The notes beneath the pieces were generated by a model, which was not told the DNA's origin, searched no databases, and saw only the letters and a program-made list of their open reading frames with translations. Of a stretch of DNA of 64,000 nucleotides, positions 9,551-18,255 are shown in pieces (position 1 is the stretch's first letter; each line of letters begins with the position of its first letter). The translations under genes were made by a program, and so were the position numbers. Origin of the DNA: Sulfuricurvum sp. (GTDB taxonomy: Bacteria > Campylobacterota > Campylobacteria > Campylobacterales > Sulfurimonadaceae); contig JAUYRN010000031.1 in assembly GCA_030696775.1 (NCBI GenBank), positions 248,001 through 312,000 of the forward strand, in the 5' to 3' direction.

Positions 9551-9667
9551 AAAATATCCTCAACTAAAGTGATGGATTATACATGATTATGGGTCTAAAT
9601 TTGATTGAAAGGATAAGAATAGAGAGAAAGAAAATAAAAAGATTGAAAAATTATTGAAGAAAAGAGT

Positions 9668-9751
9668 TGGTGCGGACGGGGGGATTTGAACCCCCACACC
9701 TGTTGGCACTACCACCTCAAGGTAGCGTGTCTACCATTCCACCACGTCCGC
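9668..9751 (-). tRNA. tRNA-Leu (anticodon GAG)
   Basis: Read on the minus strand it begins GCGGACG and ends CGTCCGC-A, a perfect seven-pair acceptor stem, followed by an encoded CCA (9668-9670). The anticodon arm is CTACC-TTGAGGT-GGTAG, giving anticodon GAG (leucine codons CUC/CUU). The T arm is GGGGG-TTCAAAT-CCCCC, and a variable region of leucine type is present. It lies directly downstream of the atpE terminator. Confidence 0.95.
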
Positions 9752-9753
9752 AG

Positions 9754-9781
9754 TAAAAAAGGTGATTAGCCGAAGCTAATC
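9754..9781 (-). terminator. rho-independent terminator of atpE
   Basis: On the minus strand GATTAGC-TTCG-GCTAATC forms a seven-pair stem closed by a UUCG tetraloop, followed by ACCTTTTTT. It begins 19 bases after the atpE stop and ends just before the tRNA-Leu gene. Confidence 0.85.
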
Positions 9782-9799
9782 TGAGGTTTATTGAGTAAC

Positions 9800-10177
9800 T
9801 TACGCTACTAAATAAGGATTTGCGTAAAGCGCGATAAGAGCGATTACCAAGGTATAAATAACTTGTGCTTCGATCATAGCAAGAGCGATGAACATAGTTG
9901 TCATCAATTTTCCGCCAAGACCTGGGTTACGTGCAGTACCAGCGATAGTTGCAGCAGCAGTGCTACCCATACCGATAGCTCCACCAAGAGCAGCTAAACC
10001 AAGACCAACACCAGCAGCGATCATAGAATACGCTTTCAATGTTTGGTTAGCAACGTCTCCAGTTGCAGCTGCAACAGCAGGTGCAACATCAACAGTTGCT
10101 TCAACAGCTGCTACTACTTCATCAGCACCGAATGCTGCAGCAACAAGAGCGATCATAAGAAAAAGAACTTTTTTCAT
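9800..10177 (-). CDS. atpE: F1Fo ATP synthase c subunit
   Basis: A 125-residue protein, longer than the usual 75-80 because of a signal-like N terminus ('MKKVLFLMIALVAAAFGA') and an Ala/Val-rich spacer. The c-subunit hairpin follows: a glycine-rich first helix ('GVGLGLAALGGAIGMG'), the polar loop 'ARNP' (residues 82-85) and the second helix with the ion-carrying glutamate E103 ('AMIEAQVIY'). It forms the rotor ring of the Fo sector. The gene stands alone with its own promoter and terminator, away from the other atp genes, as is known for Campylobacterota. The N-terminal extension is also typical of that group and is probably cleaved (inference). Confidence 0.95.
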   Translation of the reverse strand: MKKVLFLMIALVAAAFGADEVVAAVEATVDVAPAVAAATGDVANQTLKAYSMIAAGVGLGLAALGGAIGMGSTAAATIAGTARNPGLGGKLMTTMFIALAMIEAQVIYTLVIALIALYANPYLVA

Positions 10178-10245
10178 AGGTTATCTCCGTAATTAATATC
10201 AAAGTCTGTTCGGATAGTGTCCCTACTTATCACTTTGTGGACGGC

Positions 10246-10251
10246 ATTATA
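10246..10251 (-). promoter_or_regulatory. -10 box of the atpE promoter
   Basis: TATAAT on the minus strand, about 70 bases before the atpE ATG. The -35 position carries only a weak match. An untranslated leader of roughly 60 bases and the strong terminator suggest a highly expressed single-gene transcript. Confidence 0.55.
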
Positions 10252-10345
10252 AAGCTCTAGAGCTAAAAGGTTACTGAATAGAATGTTTTTTACTTTTAGA
10301 GTTATAAAAATTCTCAAAAAACATCGTTTTTTGTAGCTTTAGGGG

Positions 10346-10402
10346 GATGCAAGGGACATTTGTCCCTGCCAGCAAAACGGATACATTCGTTTTGGTGCAT
10401 AA
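10346..10402 (-). terminator. paired hairpins after pnp
   Basis: Just past the pnp stop the minus strand can form CAAAACG-aatgtatc-CGTTTTG and then AGGGACA-aa-TGTCCCT. There is no long U run after the second, so it is either a weak terminator or a 3' end-protecting structure. PNPase messages are often controlled by their own product through hairpins, but usually at the 5' end. Confidence 0.45.
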
Positions 10403-10411
10403 CATTAAAAA

Positions 10412-12589
10412 TTATTTAGCTCGCCCTAGTCCTATCTTATTTCCTTTGAATTCGACGATTTCTACCATCAATTCATCCCCCTCTTTAAACACGTCGCTGA
10501 CGCGTTCAACACGCTCATCCGAAATTTTAGAGATGTGCATAAGACCGTCGATACCGCCAGGAAGCTCGATGAATGCTCCAAAGTCAACAATTTTTTTCAC
10601 TTTTCCGTTAACGATATCGCCTACTTTGTATTCAACTTTAGGGGTTGACTCTATTCCGCTTACGATACCCTCGATGTGATCACGTGCGCCTTTGATCCCA
10701 TCACGATTTTTACCTGTAAGCTTAACCGATCCTTTTTTCTTATCGATATCGATAGCAACGTCAAACTTTTCGATAATCTCACGAATAGTTTTGCCCGCTT
10801 GACCGATAATATCACCTATAAAGCTTGGGTCAATATGGAACAACTCAGTACTTGGTAATGTCCCTTCGTTCAGTTCAATACTTTTTTCTGCATTGATCAT
10901 AATATCAATGATATGAGCTCGCGCCTCTTTAGCTTGATAAAGGGCTTCACGTAAAATATCCAATGCTATTCCACCCAGTTTAATGTCCATTTGCATTGCT
11001 GTAATACCAAACTTAGAGCCCGTTACTTTAAAATCCAAATCACCGTCATGGTCTTCCAGTCCCATAATATCGCTCAAAATAGCGTGACGATCTCCCTCTT
11101 GAACCATACCCATTGCAACGCCGGCAATAGGCTCACACACTTCGATATCTCCTGCACGAAGTGCCATGTAGCCACCACATACTGTTGCCATTGAGGATGA
11201 ACCATTGGACTCTAAAATCTCTGATACAAGACGGATCGTTTGACCATTACGTACAGTAGAACCTTCAAGCGCACGTTTTGCAAGATTTCCGTGACCCAAT
11301 TCACGACGGCGAGGCGCTCCTATCGGAGATGGTTCTCCGACACTAAACCCTGGGAAGTTGTAATGAACCATAAAGGCATCATTTTGAGTCCCACTGTCAG
11401 TAAGTCCCTCGTACATTTGAGCATCTTTAGCACCGCCAAGAGTCAATATCACCAATGCTTGCGTTTGTCCGCGAGTGAACAGTGCCGAAGCATGAGCACT
11501 TGGTAAAATATTAGTCTCAATCGTAATAGGGCGAACTTCAGTAAGAGCACGTCCGTCAGCACGTACTTTTTCATCCAAGATCTGAGCACGTACCATCGAG
11601 CGTTTCACCTGCTCAATCGCTTTTTTCAACTCATGCTCATTCCACTCCGGCTTTTCAACCATAATGGTTTTACGGATAGTACGAAGAGCTTTTGAACGCT
11701 CTGTTTTTGCCATTGCAGCGATACCGCGTTTCAAATCATCCGTATGAGTCGAACGTACATATTCAGACATCGTTGCATCGATTTCACTCACAACGTATTT
11801 TAATTCAAACGCAAATTTAGCGAGTGGTTTAAAGGCGTGCTCGTAAGCGGTATTAGCTGTTTTGAGCTCGGCCTGTGCTAACGCCAATACTTCGATCAAC
11901 TCATCTTCTGCCATCGCGTTGCTTTGACGCTTTAATAATGTTTGATTCGTAAGAACAGGATCAATAAAAGGCTCTACGCCGCCCATATCAAGGATCATAA
12001 CCTCATCACTTCCGTTGGCTTGCATCTCGATCATCAGCATATCATCACGACTGCCTGCAAGGTAAAGGTCTAAGGTGCTTTGCTTTAACTGCGATAAAGT
12101 CGGATTGACAATGATTTCTCCATCTATTTTACCAATACGCACAGCACTTACCGAGGTAAAAATATCAATATCAGAAACATATAAAGCTGCTGATGCTGCA
12201 TTAAGAGCCAATACCTGCAAATCGGATTCATTGTCACTGCTCAAAACCAAAATAGAAATTTGAATCGGGTTGGCAAATCCTTTTGGAAATAAAGGGCGTA
12301 ACGAGCGATCTACGATACGAGACGTAAGTGCTTCAAAATCGCTTGGTTTGGTTTCACGTTTGATAAATCCACCCGGAAACTTTCCTGCTGCGTAACTTTT
12401 TTCTAAATATTGCACGGTCAATGGGAGGAAATCTTCATCGACAAAATCAGTCTCATCGACAACTACGGTTGCCAAAATAACTGTATTTCCTGATTTGAGC
12501 CATACCGCTCCATTGGCTTGTGCCGCTACTTGGTTAAGCGCATACGACTCTTCTTTGTTAGTCAGTGCTAATGTAATATCATATTTCAT
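10412..12589 (-). CDS. pnp: polyribonucleotide nucleotidyltransferase (PNPase)
   Basis: A 725-residue protein with the standard PNPase order: a first RNase PH domain, the helical linker, a second RNase PH domain ('GEPSPIGAPRRRELGHGNLAKRAL' region), then a KH domain near 570-630 ('IDPSFIGDIIGQAGKTIREI') and an S1 domain near 640-720 ('GAFIELPGGIDGLMHISKI'). It degrades RNA 3' to 5' with phosphate and can add nucleotides in reverse. The ATG has an AAGGAAA ribosome site. It is the last gene of a minus-strand run after the MCE protein gene (25-base gap), so it is likely co-transcribed with lptD and that gene. Confidence 0.96.
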   Translation of the reverse strand: MKYDITLALTNKEESYALNQVAAQANGAVWLKSGNTVILATVVVDETDFVDEDFLPLTVQYLEKSYAAGKFPGGFIKRETKPSDFEALTSRIVDRSLRPLFPKGFANPIQISILVLSSDNESDLQVLALNAASAALYVSDIDIFTSVSAVRIGKIDGEIIVNPTLSQLKQSTLDLYLAGSRDDMLMIEMQANGSDEVMILDMGGVEPFIDPVLTNQTLLKRQSNAMAEDELIEVLALAQAELKTANTAYEHAFKPLAKFAFELKYVVSEIDATMSEYVRSTHTDDLKRGIAAMAKTERSKALRTIRKTIMVEKPEWNEHELKKAIEQVKRSMVRAQILDEKVRADGRALTEVRPITIETNILPSAHASALFTRGQTQALVILTLGGAKDAQMYEGLTDSGTQNDAFMVHYNFPGFSVGEPSPIGAPRRRELGHGNLAKRALEGSTVRNGQTIRLVSEILESNGSSSMATVCGGYMALRAGDIEVCEPIAGVAMGMVQEGDRHAILSDIMGLEDHDGDLDFKVTGSKFGITAMQMDIKLGGIALDILREALYQAKEARAHIIDIMINAEKSIELNEGTLPSTELFHIDPSFIGDIIGQAGKTIREIIEKFDVAIDIDKKKGSVKLTGKNRDGIKGARDHIEGIVSGIESTPKVEYKVGDIVNGKVKKIVDFGAFIELPGGIDGLMHISKISDERVERVSDVFKEGDELMVEIVEFKGNKIGLGRAK

Positions 12590-12614
12590 GTATTTCCTTA
12601 AAGATTAAAATGTT

Positions 12615-14015
12615 TTATTTTGCTAACGAACTTGCGCCCGATAAATATTTGAGATCGTTGTCGATGAAACGAAGACCTAACCCAAAAAAGAAATTTTGAG
12701 ATGCAGAGTTAAGAAAGTTATCCCATCCTCCGTACAATTCCATGTGCTTTAGTATTTGATAACGTGCCTGTGCTTTTAAATGAGGATTCGTCCCTCGTAT
12801 ATCATTCACCGCATTCCAATCAAAGGCTTCACCTGAAAATTTAATTTTGTCATGATTCATAAAATAATCAACCCCAATACCGCCCGTTGACTCAATAGCA
12901 CCAAAACGAAGTAAAGTGTTATCAAAACGTTTTCCGTATTGCGCAGAAACATAGGTTTTTCCTTCAATATTTTTTCCAGGAGGTCGATTATAAAAATCTG
13001 AGTAATCATCAGTACTGACCAAATCCAGCATATAATAGGTCTCTGGATTAGGGAGATACGTAACTCCTAAATAGGTTTTAGCGTATGCATCTTTCATCAT
13101 ATAGTCTGTATGAATCGCCACTTGAAGTTCGCTTGTGGTAAATGTAGAGAGAAGCGTGTCTACTTTATCAAATGCAATTTCAGCACTTTTGAAAAAAGTA
13201 CCAGCGGAGTCTATAGTCGTTTTTAAACCTGCACGGTTTTCAACTAAAATCGTACTTACATTATCTTCAATCCCGACAAACTTAGTCACGGCCTCTGGAA
13301 GCGTATGTTCCAATGCGCCGCTAATATTATCCATTCGTGTTGATAAAGAATCGATACGCGCCATAATGGCGGGAAGGTCTTTATTGATAGTATTAGCAGT
13401 TTGGGTAAATCCTGCACTCATGGCTCTAAAATTACTAATTGCTGCATGTAATTCCTCACGGTTGTCGATAACGACTCCGTTAAGGTTAACACCAACATCT
13501 CTAAATGCGATAATGGCATCTTGAATGGCTTTACGGTGCTCTTCGTCAAGCGTTGAACGAAAATCATGCATTAGCAATTCAAGCTCTTTAGCCGCAGCAT
13601 TGACCGAATCACTGGTTTGATCGAACGAAGCATACCGCTTTGATTGTTCTAGTCCACCGCCTGCTTTAAGATTTGAAGCAGAATCACCAACTAGAATATT
13701 CAAAACCTTGGACCCCAGTAACGATTCTTGTGCCACAATAACCGATGAATCATCCGGGATTTTAACACCGTCATTAATCATCAAAGCTAGCCGTACGCGC
13801 TTCCCCTCAATCGTAATGTCTTGCACTTCACCAATGACAACACCATTCATTGCCACGTGTGTTTGCTTTTCTATTCCCGAAGCATCTTCGACATACGCTT
13901 CAACAGGATAACCCTTTTGACCCCATTTTCCGAGTGATGTTACTTGTGTTGATAGCAACAAAAGTGCTCCAAGAGCTACTGCCACAAACAATCCGATTTT
14001 TGCTTCTAGTTTCAT
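12615..14015 (-). CDS. MCE-domain (MlaD-like) protein with beta-rich C-terminal region
   Basis: A 466-residue protein with one N-terminal membrane anchor ('IGLFVAVALGALLLLSTQV') and an MCE/MlaD domain near residues 35-115 ('GVVIGEVQDITIEGKRVRLAL'). About 180 residues of amphipathic helix follow, in which Asn/Ser spacing suggests a coiled tunnel. MCE proteins carry lipids between the membranes. The last 170 residues are unlike MlaD: short alternating strands rich in Tyr/Phe/Gly, ending near 'FFFGLGLRF', as in outer-membrane strands. No mlaE/mlaF genes are adjacent. Instead lptD lies 10 bases upstream, so both genes serve the outer membrane. The family call is firm; the role of the tail is open. 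Confidence 0.85.
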   Translation of the reverse strand: MKLEAKIGLFVAVALGALLLLSTQVTSLGKWGQKGYPVEAYVEDASGIEKQTHVAMNGVVIGEVQDITIEGKRVRLALMINDGVKIPDDSSVIVAQESLLGSKVLNILVGDSASNLKAGGGLEQSKRYASFDQTSDSVNAAAKELELLMHDFRSTLDEEHRKAIQDAIIAFRDVGVNLNGVVIDNREELHAAISNFRAMSAGFTQTANTINKDLPAIMARIDSLSTRMDNISGALEHTLPEAVTKFVGIEDNVSTILVENRAGLKTTIDSAGTFFKSAEIAFDKVDTLLSTFTTSELQVAIHTDYMMKDAYAKTYLGVTYLPNPETYYMLDLVSTDDYSDFYNRPPGKNIEGKTYVSAQYGKRFDNTLLRFGAIESTGGIGVDYFMNHDKIKFSGEAFDWNAVNDIRGTNPHLKAQARYQILKHMELYGGWDNFLNSASQNFFFGLGLRFIDNDLKYLSGASSLAK

Positions 14016-14025
14016 CTTGCCCTCA

Positions 14026-16182
14026 TTAATTTTTGGTAAGTTTATAGTTAAATTCAGATCCGCCTAATGGTTTTAATATAACGGTAATAAAAATATAAGA
14101 ATCATCCACCGAATTACTTCCCGTTGTATTGGTCAAAATCGGTCTACGATTTTGAACAAATTTTAAACCAAAATCCAAACAACGCTGTGTGTATAAAAAT
14201 CCAATTTCACTCCGCTTTAATAAGGCTTCATGATAATCGTATGCGACCTGACCAAAAATTTTAGTATATCGATTGTATTGATACGCCAAATCAGCAGTCC
14301 AATACGATGCGTACTGTGGAATTTTACCAAGCTGATCCGTATAATAATTACTAACGCTCCCGTTTATGATACTGTCATTATAGCGAAGGGTATTTTGTTC
14401 TTTCGTCACACGATCACGGTCATGATTATAGGACGTTTGATTGTAATATGAAATTGCTTTGGTAATTTTCCATTCTAACTCGTTTTGTAACTCTCCATAA
14501 TAGCTTCCCGTATCATCATAACTAAAGGTTTGAGTTAGTCTATCTACGAGCCATTGTTGTCCATCTTCAAACAAAAAATTGTTCAGACCCAATGAAAGAC
14601 CGTCCTTCGGTTCATTTAATGTATAAAATTCACACGGATAGTTGGCAGAACTGCATTGCCCGTGTCGATCTTCATAGTATCCGCTGTAAAGGCGTGTCCC
14701 GGCTTTCGTGTAACTAATATTCGGGGCAATAACATGGGTTATCGTTTCATATGGGCGCACCAACGTTGCCCCCAATGAAAGTGTATGGTCAAGCTGTGCA
14801 TAGTATCCCGATGGGTAATTACTATTATCATCAGGTGTAACAGGTAATGTACTGCTTGCTGTAGTGGTAAGTGGATTACCATAAAAACTAATTGCCCGTG
14901 TCGCTGCATTAGCGGTATAGCTTAAATCTAAATACTCATCAAACAAACTCGTTTGCAATGTCACAGGAATATTAATATCCGCTTGAACTGCTCGCTTACC
15001 ATCAGGACGATAGAAATTACTCGCCTGTGCATCGCCGCTCGCCAAAAGATGATCACCAAAAAAAGTTTCTAAATATCGATGATACTGAAGCGTTGGCAAG
15101 GTTTGAAGCGTTTGCGCATTATCAATCTCTGGATTTAAATATTGGTAGTGCTTAAAATAAGCTCCTGCATAATTATCTTCACTGCTGTAATATCCATTGA
15201 TACGAGAAAAGACTTGGTTGGATGTCACGTTTTGCGTTTGGTCACTTTGTTGTAGATTTAGATAATCAACGTCATTCATCCACTTACCGTTGACATACAA
15301 CCCTGACTCGCCTTCCAGATCAACACCAAACCAATTTTTTAAAAAATCATTATTGCGATAATCAACGGCAAATCCATAATGTTGATCATGCGCCAAATCA
15401 TATTCTTTGGCATAATCCGCTTGCTCTTTAAAATATCCAAGCCTGATAGAACCTTTTGACGAAGCACTATCAACGAAGCGTATATCCGTATAGATTCCAG
15501 AACCGCGTGATGTCCGTATCTGAGGTCGAAAATCCGCATCAAACCAGTTGGTAGGTGCCCAATAAACAGGTTGTTGGTAATAAAACCCTTCAGCACTGGA
15601 AAGTCCAAAAGAAGGCATCAGTAATCCGCTTCGGCGTGTTTTGTCGGTTGGATATCCAAAGTAAGGTAAATACATAACGGGAACATCATCGATGTACAGC
15701 AAGGCATTGTACATATTAACCCACATATTTTCCGTGTTGTAATCTGCACTGCTAAAATGGATTGTCCAAAGAGGATCAGTGGAATTGCAGCCCGATACCA
15801 TTCCATTGACTAAGTCAATATCATTTTGACATCCTGTTGCCTCATCCGTACTCATCCAAACACCTGTGGTGGTATCAAGTGCGTAATAAGGCTTCGAGTA
15901 ACGGGTATCTTCATTCAAATTTAATCGTGAATAGTCACTGATTGCATGATATTGCCCTGCTTTAAATGCGTTAACATGACCAAAAGCCTCAACGACACTG
16001 CTGTTACGATCATAAGTCATTGTTTCGGCACTTAAAATCTGATCTTGATAGACAAGTGTGGGATGGGAAGTTGAATGGACAATTGAACCGTTTACATCCA
16101 CTTGAGAAGCAATAATCTCAATGCGTTCCCCGCCGAGCAATATGCTTGCACTTACGATGCTAAGCAGTAAGATCTTATGCAT
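14026..16182 (-). CDS. lptD: LPS-assembly protein LptD
   Basis: The ORF track starts at 16308, but that start lies deep inside the RDD gene. The ATG at 16182 gives a clean signal peptide ('MHKILLLSIVSASILLGG') and 718 residues. An LptA-like (OstA) N-terminal domain is followed by a large barrel domain with many aromatic-rich strands ('YLPYFGYPTDKTRRSGLLMPSFG' region is typical). LptD, with the lipoprotein LptE, inserts lipopolysaccharide into the outer leaflet. The start overlaps the RDD stop by eight bases. Downstream, the MCE-protein gene follows after 10 bases. The ribosome site before 16182 is weak, as expected for translational coupling. Confidence 0.9.
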   Translation of the reverse strand: MHKILLLSIVSASILLGGERIEIIASQVDVNGSIVHSTSHPTLVYQDQILSAETMTYDRNSSVVEAFGHVNAFKAGQYHAISDYSRLNLNEDTRYSKPYYALDTTTGVWMSTDEATGCQNDIDLVNGMVSGCNSTDPLWTIHFSSADYNTENMWVNMYNALLYIDDVPVMYLPYFGYPTDKTRRSGLLMPSFGLSSAEGFYYQQPVYWAPTNWFDADFRPQIRTSRGSGIYTDIRFVDSASSKGSIRLGYFKEQADYAKEYDLAHDQHYGFAVDYRNNDFLKNWFGVDLEGESGLYVNGKWMNDVDYLNLQQSDQTQNVTSNQVFSRINGYYSSEDNYAGAYFKHYQYLNPEIDNAQTLQTLPTLQYHRYLETFFGDHLLASGDAQASNFYRPDGKRAVQADINIPVTLQTSLFDEYLDLSYTANAATRAISFYGNPLTTTASSTLPVTPDDNSNYPSGYYAQLDHTLSLGATLVRPYETITHVIAPNISYTKAGTRLYSGYYEDRHGQCSSANYPCEFYTLNEPKDGLSLGLNNFLFEDGQQWLVDRLTQTFSYDDTGSYYGELQNELEWKITKAISYYNQTSYNHDRDRVTKEQNTLRYNDSIINGSVSNYYTDQLGKIPQYASYWTADLAYQYNRYTKIFGQVAYDYHEALLKRSEIGFLYTQRCLDFGLKFVQNRRPILTNTTGSNSVDDSYIFITVILKPLGGSEFNYKLTKN

Positions 16183-16624
16183 CAATAACCAAAGTTCGCG
16201 CACTAAGATCATGCCATGATCTACGATAAGGATCAAAAAAGGCCCAAGCAAAACCCAGATAAAAAAGAATCTCACTGACAATTCTAAAAACACTCCGATT
16301 AAATGCACTCAAAAAGCCTGGATTTGAAAGTGTTTTGATCTCAACAATTCGTATTTTCATCACGATTTTTCCCAATGTAGCGCCATACTGCATGGTAAAA
16401 AAAGTTTGATAAAGTATTTTGATCATCATGTATTCTAGAATAAAGGTGTTAACGACTTCAATCATTGCTTCTACGCTTGCAGCGGCCGAAATCGAATCCC
16501 ACAAAATAACAAACAAAATGATTGAAAGTAAAAGCTCATCAATTCCAAATGCTGCCACACGAGAACGAATACTTGCAAGCTGAAGCTTTTCTCGTGAAAT
16601 AAGAGTTTCGATTTCGTTATTCAT
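16175..16624 (-). CDS. RDD-family membrane protein
   Basis: A 149-residue protein with three likely membrane helices. The RDD signature is represented by 'LASIRSRVAAFGIDELLLS' at the start, where the Arg/Asp positions define the family, and by the conserved 'QYGATLGKIVMKIRIV' loop. RDD proteins are small membrane proteins of mostly unknown role; some act in ion or osmolyte transport. The ATG overlaps the purD stop by one base and the stop overlaps the lptD start, so it sits in a coupled purD-RDD-lptD-MCE-pnp string. Confidence 0.85.
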   Translation of the reverse strand: MNNEIETLISREKLQLASIRSRVAAFGIDELLLSIILFVILWDSISAAASVEAMIEVVNTFILEYMMIKILYQTFFTMQYGATLGKIVMKIRIVEIKTLSNPGFLSAFNRSVFRIVSEILFYLGFAWAFFDPYRRSWHDLSARTLVIDA

Positions 16625-17892
16625 TAACGCAATGCTTGATACGCGATATCAGTACGAAGTTTTTTACCCGCAAAATGAACTTGCCCACAAAGCATATAAG
16701 CACGGTCTCGTGCTTCTTTAATACTCTCGCCCACACCGACACATACCAGTACTCGTCCACCATTAGCATAGAGTTTTCCGTCTTCTTCACTCACACCTGC
16801 ATAGGCTATATGGGTATTTTGAGCAATCTCATCATGATGAATCTCATCCACCACGATTTCAGCAGGAACTGAGTTGTCAAAAGGATAGTTTTTACTTGCC
16901 ATCACTACACCGACGGCATATTTATCGTGAAACTCGACGTTAAGCGTATCCAGCTGTTTGGTTGCCGCTTTGTAAAACAGTTCACGAGCAGGAGTTTTGA
17001 GTAGTGGCATCAAAATCTCGCACTCCGGATCACCGAAACGAACGTTAAATTCGAGCGTAATAGGCTCACCGTTGACCACCATAATCCCGATAAAAAGAAC
17101 CCCTTCAAAAGGTGCTCCCTCTTGTTGCATTCCTAATAGTGTCGGACGAATTACCCGTTCTTTAACTTTTTCGTAAATAATCTCATCGACGAGCGGTGTC
17201 GGAGCATATGCACCCATACCACCCGTATTTGGACCTTCATCGCCATCTAAAAGACGTTTATGATCTTGCGCGGCAGGGAGGAGAATAAAATCTTTTCCAT
17301 CACAAAGTGCAAACATGGAGAGTTCATAGCCGTCCAAAAATTCTTCGATAATGACGCGCAAACCTGCATCTCCGAATGATTTTCCACTGAGCATTTCCGA
17401 CACGGCTACTTTGGCTTCATCGTGACTCTGTGCAATAATGACACCCTTACCTGCACATAATCCATCGGCTTTAACTACGATAGGAGCTGTAAGGGACTCG
17501 ATAAATTTAAATGCATCACCAATATGAGCCGTTTCAATGTAGCGTGCTGTTGGAATATTGTATTTAGCCAAAAAGTTTTTCATGTAAACTTTTGAACCCT
17601 CAAGCTGTGCAGCGGCTTTGGATGGACCAAAAATGACCAATCCTCGCGCCTTGAAAATATCGACAACGCCATCTGTCAATGGACCTTCAGGACCTACGAT
17701 GGTTAAATCAATCGCATTATCCACTGCAAATTGCGCCAATTTTTCATAATCTTTGATGGCAACGTTTTCACCCAACATCGTCGTAGCACCATTACCGGGA
17801 GCAAAATAAAGATTGGCAACCTCAGGGTCTTGTTTTAATACCCGTCCAATCGAAAATTCACGTCCGCCGCTGCCGATTATCATTATGTTCAT
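16624..17892 (-). CDS. purD: phosphoribosylamine-glycine ligase
   Basis: A 422-residue ATP-grasp enzyme that joins glycine to phosphoribosylamine in the second step of purine synthesis. The start is moved from 17937 to the ATG at 17892, which has a GGGG site six bases upstream and begins '[12 protein letters not shown]', the conserved PurD N terminus. Family motifs include '[12 protein letters not shown]', '[11 protein letters not shown]', '[20 protein letters not shown]' and '[10 protein letters not shown]'. The length agrees with E. coli PurD (429). It begins the purD-RDD-lptD string and is preceded by a structured non-coding region that includes a probable 6S RNA, so it may be expressed by read-through from that promoter or from one of its own. 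Confidence 0.95.
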   Translation of the reverse strand: MNIMIIGSGGREFSIGRVLKQDPEVANLYFAPGNGATTMLGENVAIKDYEKLAQFAVDNAIDLTIVGPEGPLTDGVVDIFKARGLVIFGPSKAAAQLEGSKVYMKNFLAKYNIPTARYIETAHIGDAFKFIESLTAPIVVKADGLCAGKGVIIAQSHDEAKVAVSEMLSGKSFGDAGLRVIIEEFLDGYELSMFALCDGKDFILLPAAQDHKRLLDGDEGPNTGGMGAYAPTPLVDEIIYEKVKERVIRPTLLGMQQEGAPFEGVLFIGIMVVNGEPITLEFNVRFGDPECEILMPLLKTPARELFYKAATKQLDTLNVEFHDKYAVGVVMASKNYPFDNSVPAEIVVDEIHHDEIAQNTHIAYAGVSEEDGKLYANGGRVLVCVGVGESIKEARDRAYMLCGQVHFAGKKLRTDIAYQALR

Positions 17893-17991
17893 ATATTGCC
17901 CCAAAAAATAGTTGATTCTCTCATCTAAAAGCCCCAATGGATTTTTAAATAAAGTAAATTTTAAATCTGCTTCGTTAGAAGTCAGCTTCAG

Positions 17992-18035
17992 TAGCCCAAG
18001 CGGCTAGCGTAGATGGAGGGACAAGTTCCTCTATC
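17992..18035 (-). promoter_or_regulatory. two hairpins in the purD leader
   Basis: Between the 6S-like RNA and purD the minus strand folds into GAT-a-GAGG / CCTC-c-ATC (18035-18012) and then TAGCC-gcttg-GGCTA (18006-17992). The remaining 100 bases to purD are AT-rich. These may be part of an mRNA leader or of a 3' extension of the RNA. A 'purD RNA motif' has been described upstream of purD in epsilonproteobacteria (from memory); I cannot say whether it corresponds to this part or to the upstream RNA. Confidence 0.35.
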
Positions 18036-18053
18036 GACAAATCAAAAGTAAAA

Positions 18054-18240
18054 GCCCAGGCGGGCGTTTCGCAGTAGCTTTGGTTCTTCAAAGCTGTAAT
18101 TGCGCCACATCGAGCGTCTCTTCCGGCGGCAATCTCTCACGTTTAAACGCTCAAACAAGACCACCGACACACCGAAACGTCTACGGATGTGACTAGTTGT
18201 ATATGTAGAACCCTCATATTGCGGTTACTCGCTGCGCCCA
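18054..18240 (-). ncRNA. ssrS: probable 6S RNA (rod-folding RNA upstream of purD)
   Basis: A stretch of about 185 bases without an ORF, richer in G+C than its flanks. Read on the minus strand from 18239 it has a closing stem (CGCAG with CTGCG, extended by GGG/CCC). It then has a large open region whose 3' side holds a hairpin, AGCTTTG-aagaac-CAAAGCT. A long interrupted terminal rod follows: CACATC/GATGTG, CGTTTC/GAGACG, CGGTGG/CCGCCG, TCTT/GAGA and GTTT/AAAC. This is the architecture of 6S RNA, which mimics an open promoter to bind RNA polymerase. A perfect TATAAT sits at the right distance upstream, and a short GC hairpin plus TTTT ends it. Position upstream of purD fits what I recall for epsilonproteobacterial 6S RNA. 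Confidence 0.65.
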
Positions 18241-18249
18241 GAGTTAATA

Positions 18250-18255
18250 ATTATA
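18250..18255 (-). promoter_or_regulatory. -10 box for the 6S-like RNA
   Basis: TATAAT on the minus strand overlapping the hemD stop, with the first base of the predicted RNA about 10 bases downstream. No clear -35 box. Confidence 0.55.

Noticed and set aside
10347-10679. 110-residue plus-strand ORF at the pnp 3' end
   Set aside because: Mostly antisense to the S1/KH region of pnp, and its first part is hairpin sequence.
13135-13524. 129-residue plus-strand ORF
   Set aside because: Antisense to the MCE protein gene, with low-complexity Ser/Leu composition typical of a shadow.
16183-16308. LptD start at 16308 from the ORF track
   Set aside because: Would overlap the RDD gene by 134 bases and lacks a clean signal peptide at the end; ATG 16182 gives one.
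17940-18250. tmRNA, RNase P RNA or SRP RNA in the gap before purD
   Set aside because: No tRNA-like T arm with GTTCAA, no CCA end and no tag frame for tmRNA; no 'GAGGAAAGTCC' for RNase P; no SRP domain IV loop. The rod fold fits 6S RNA better.
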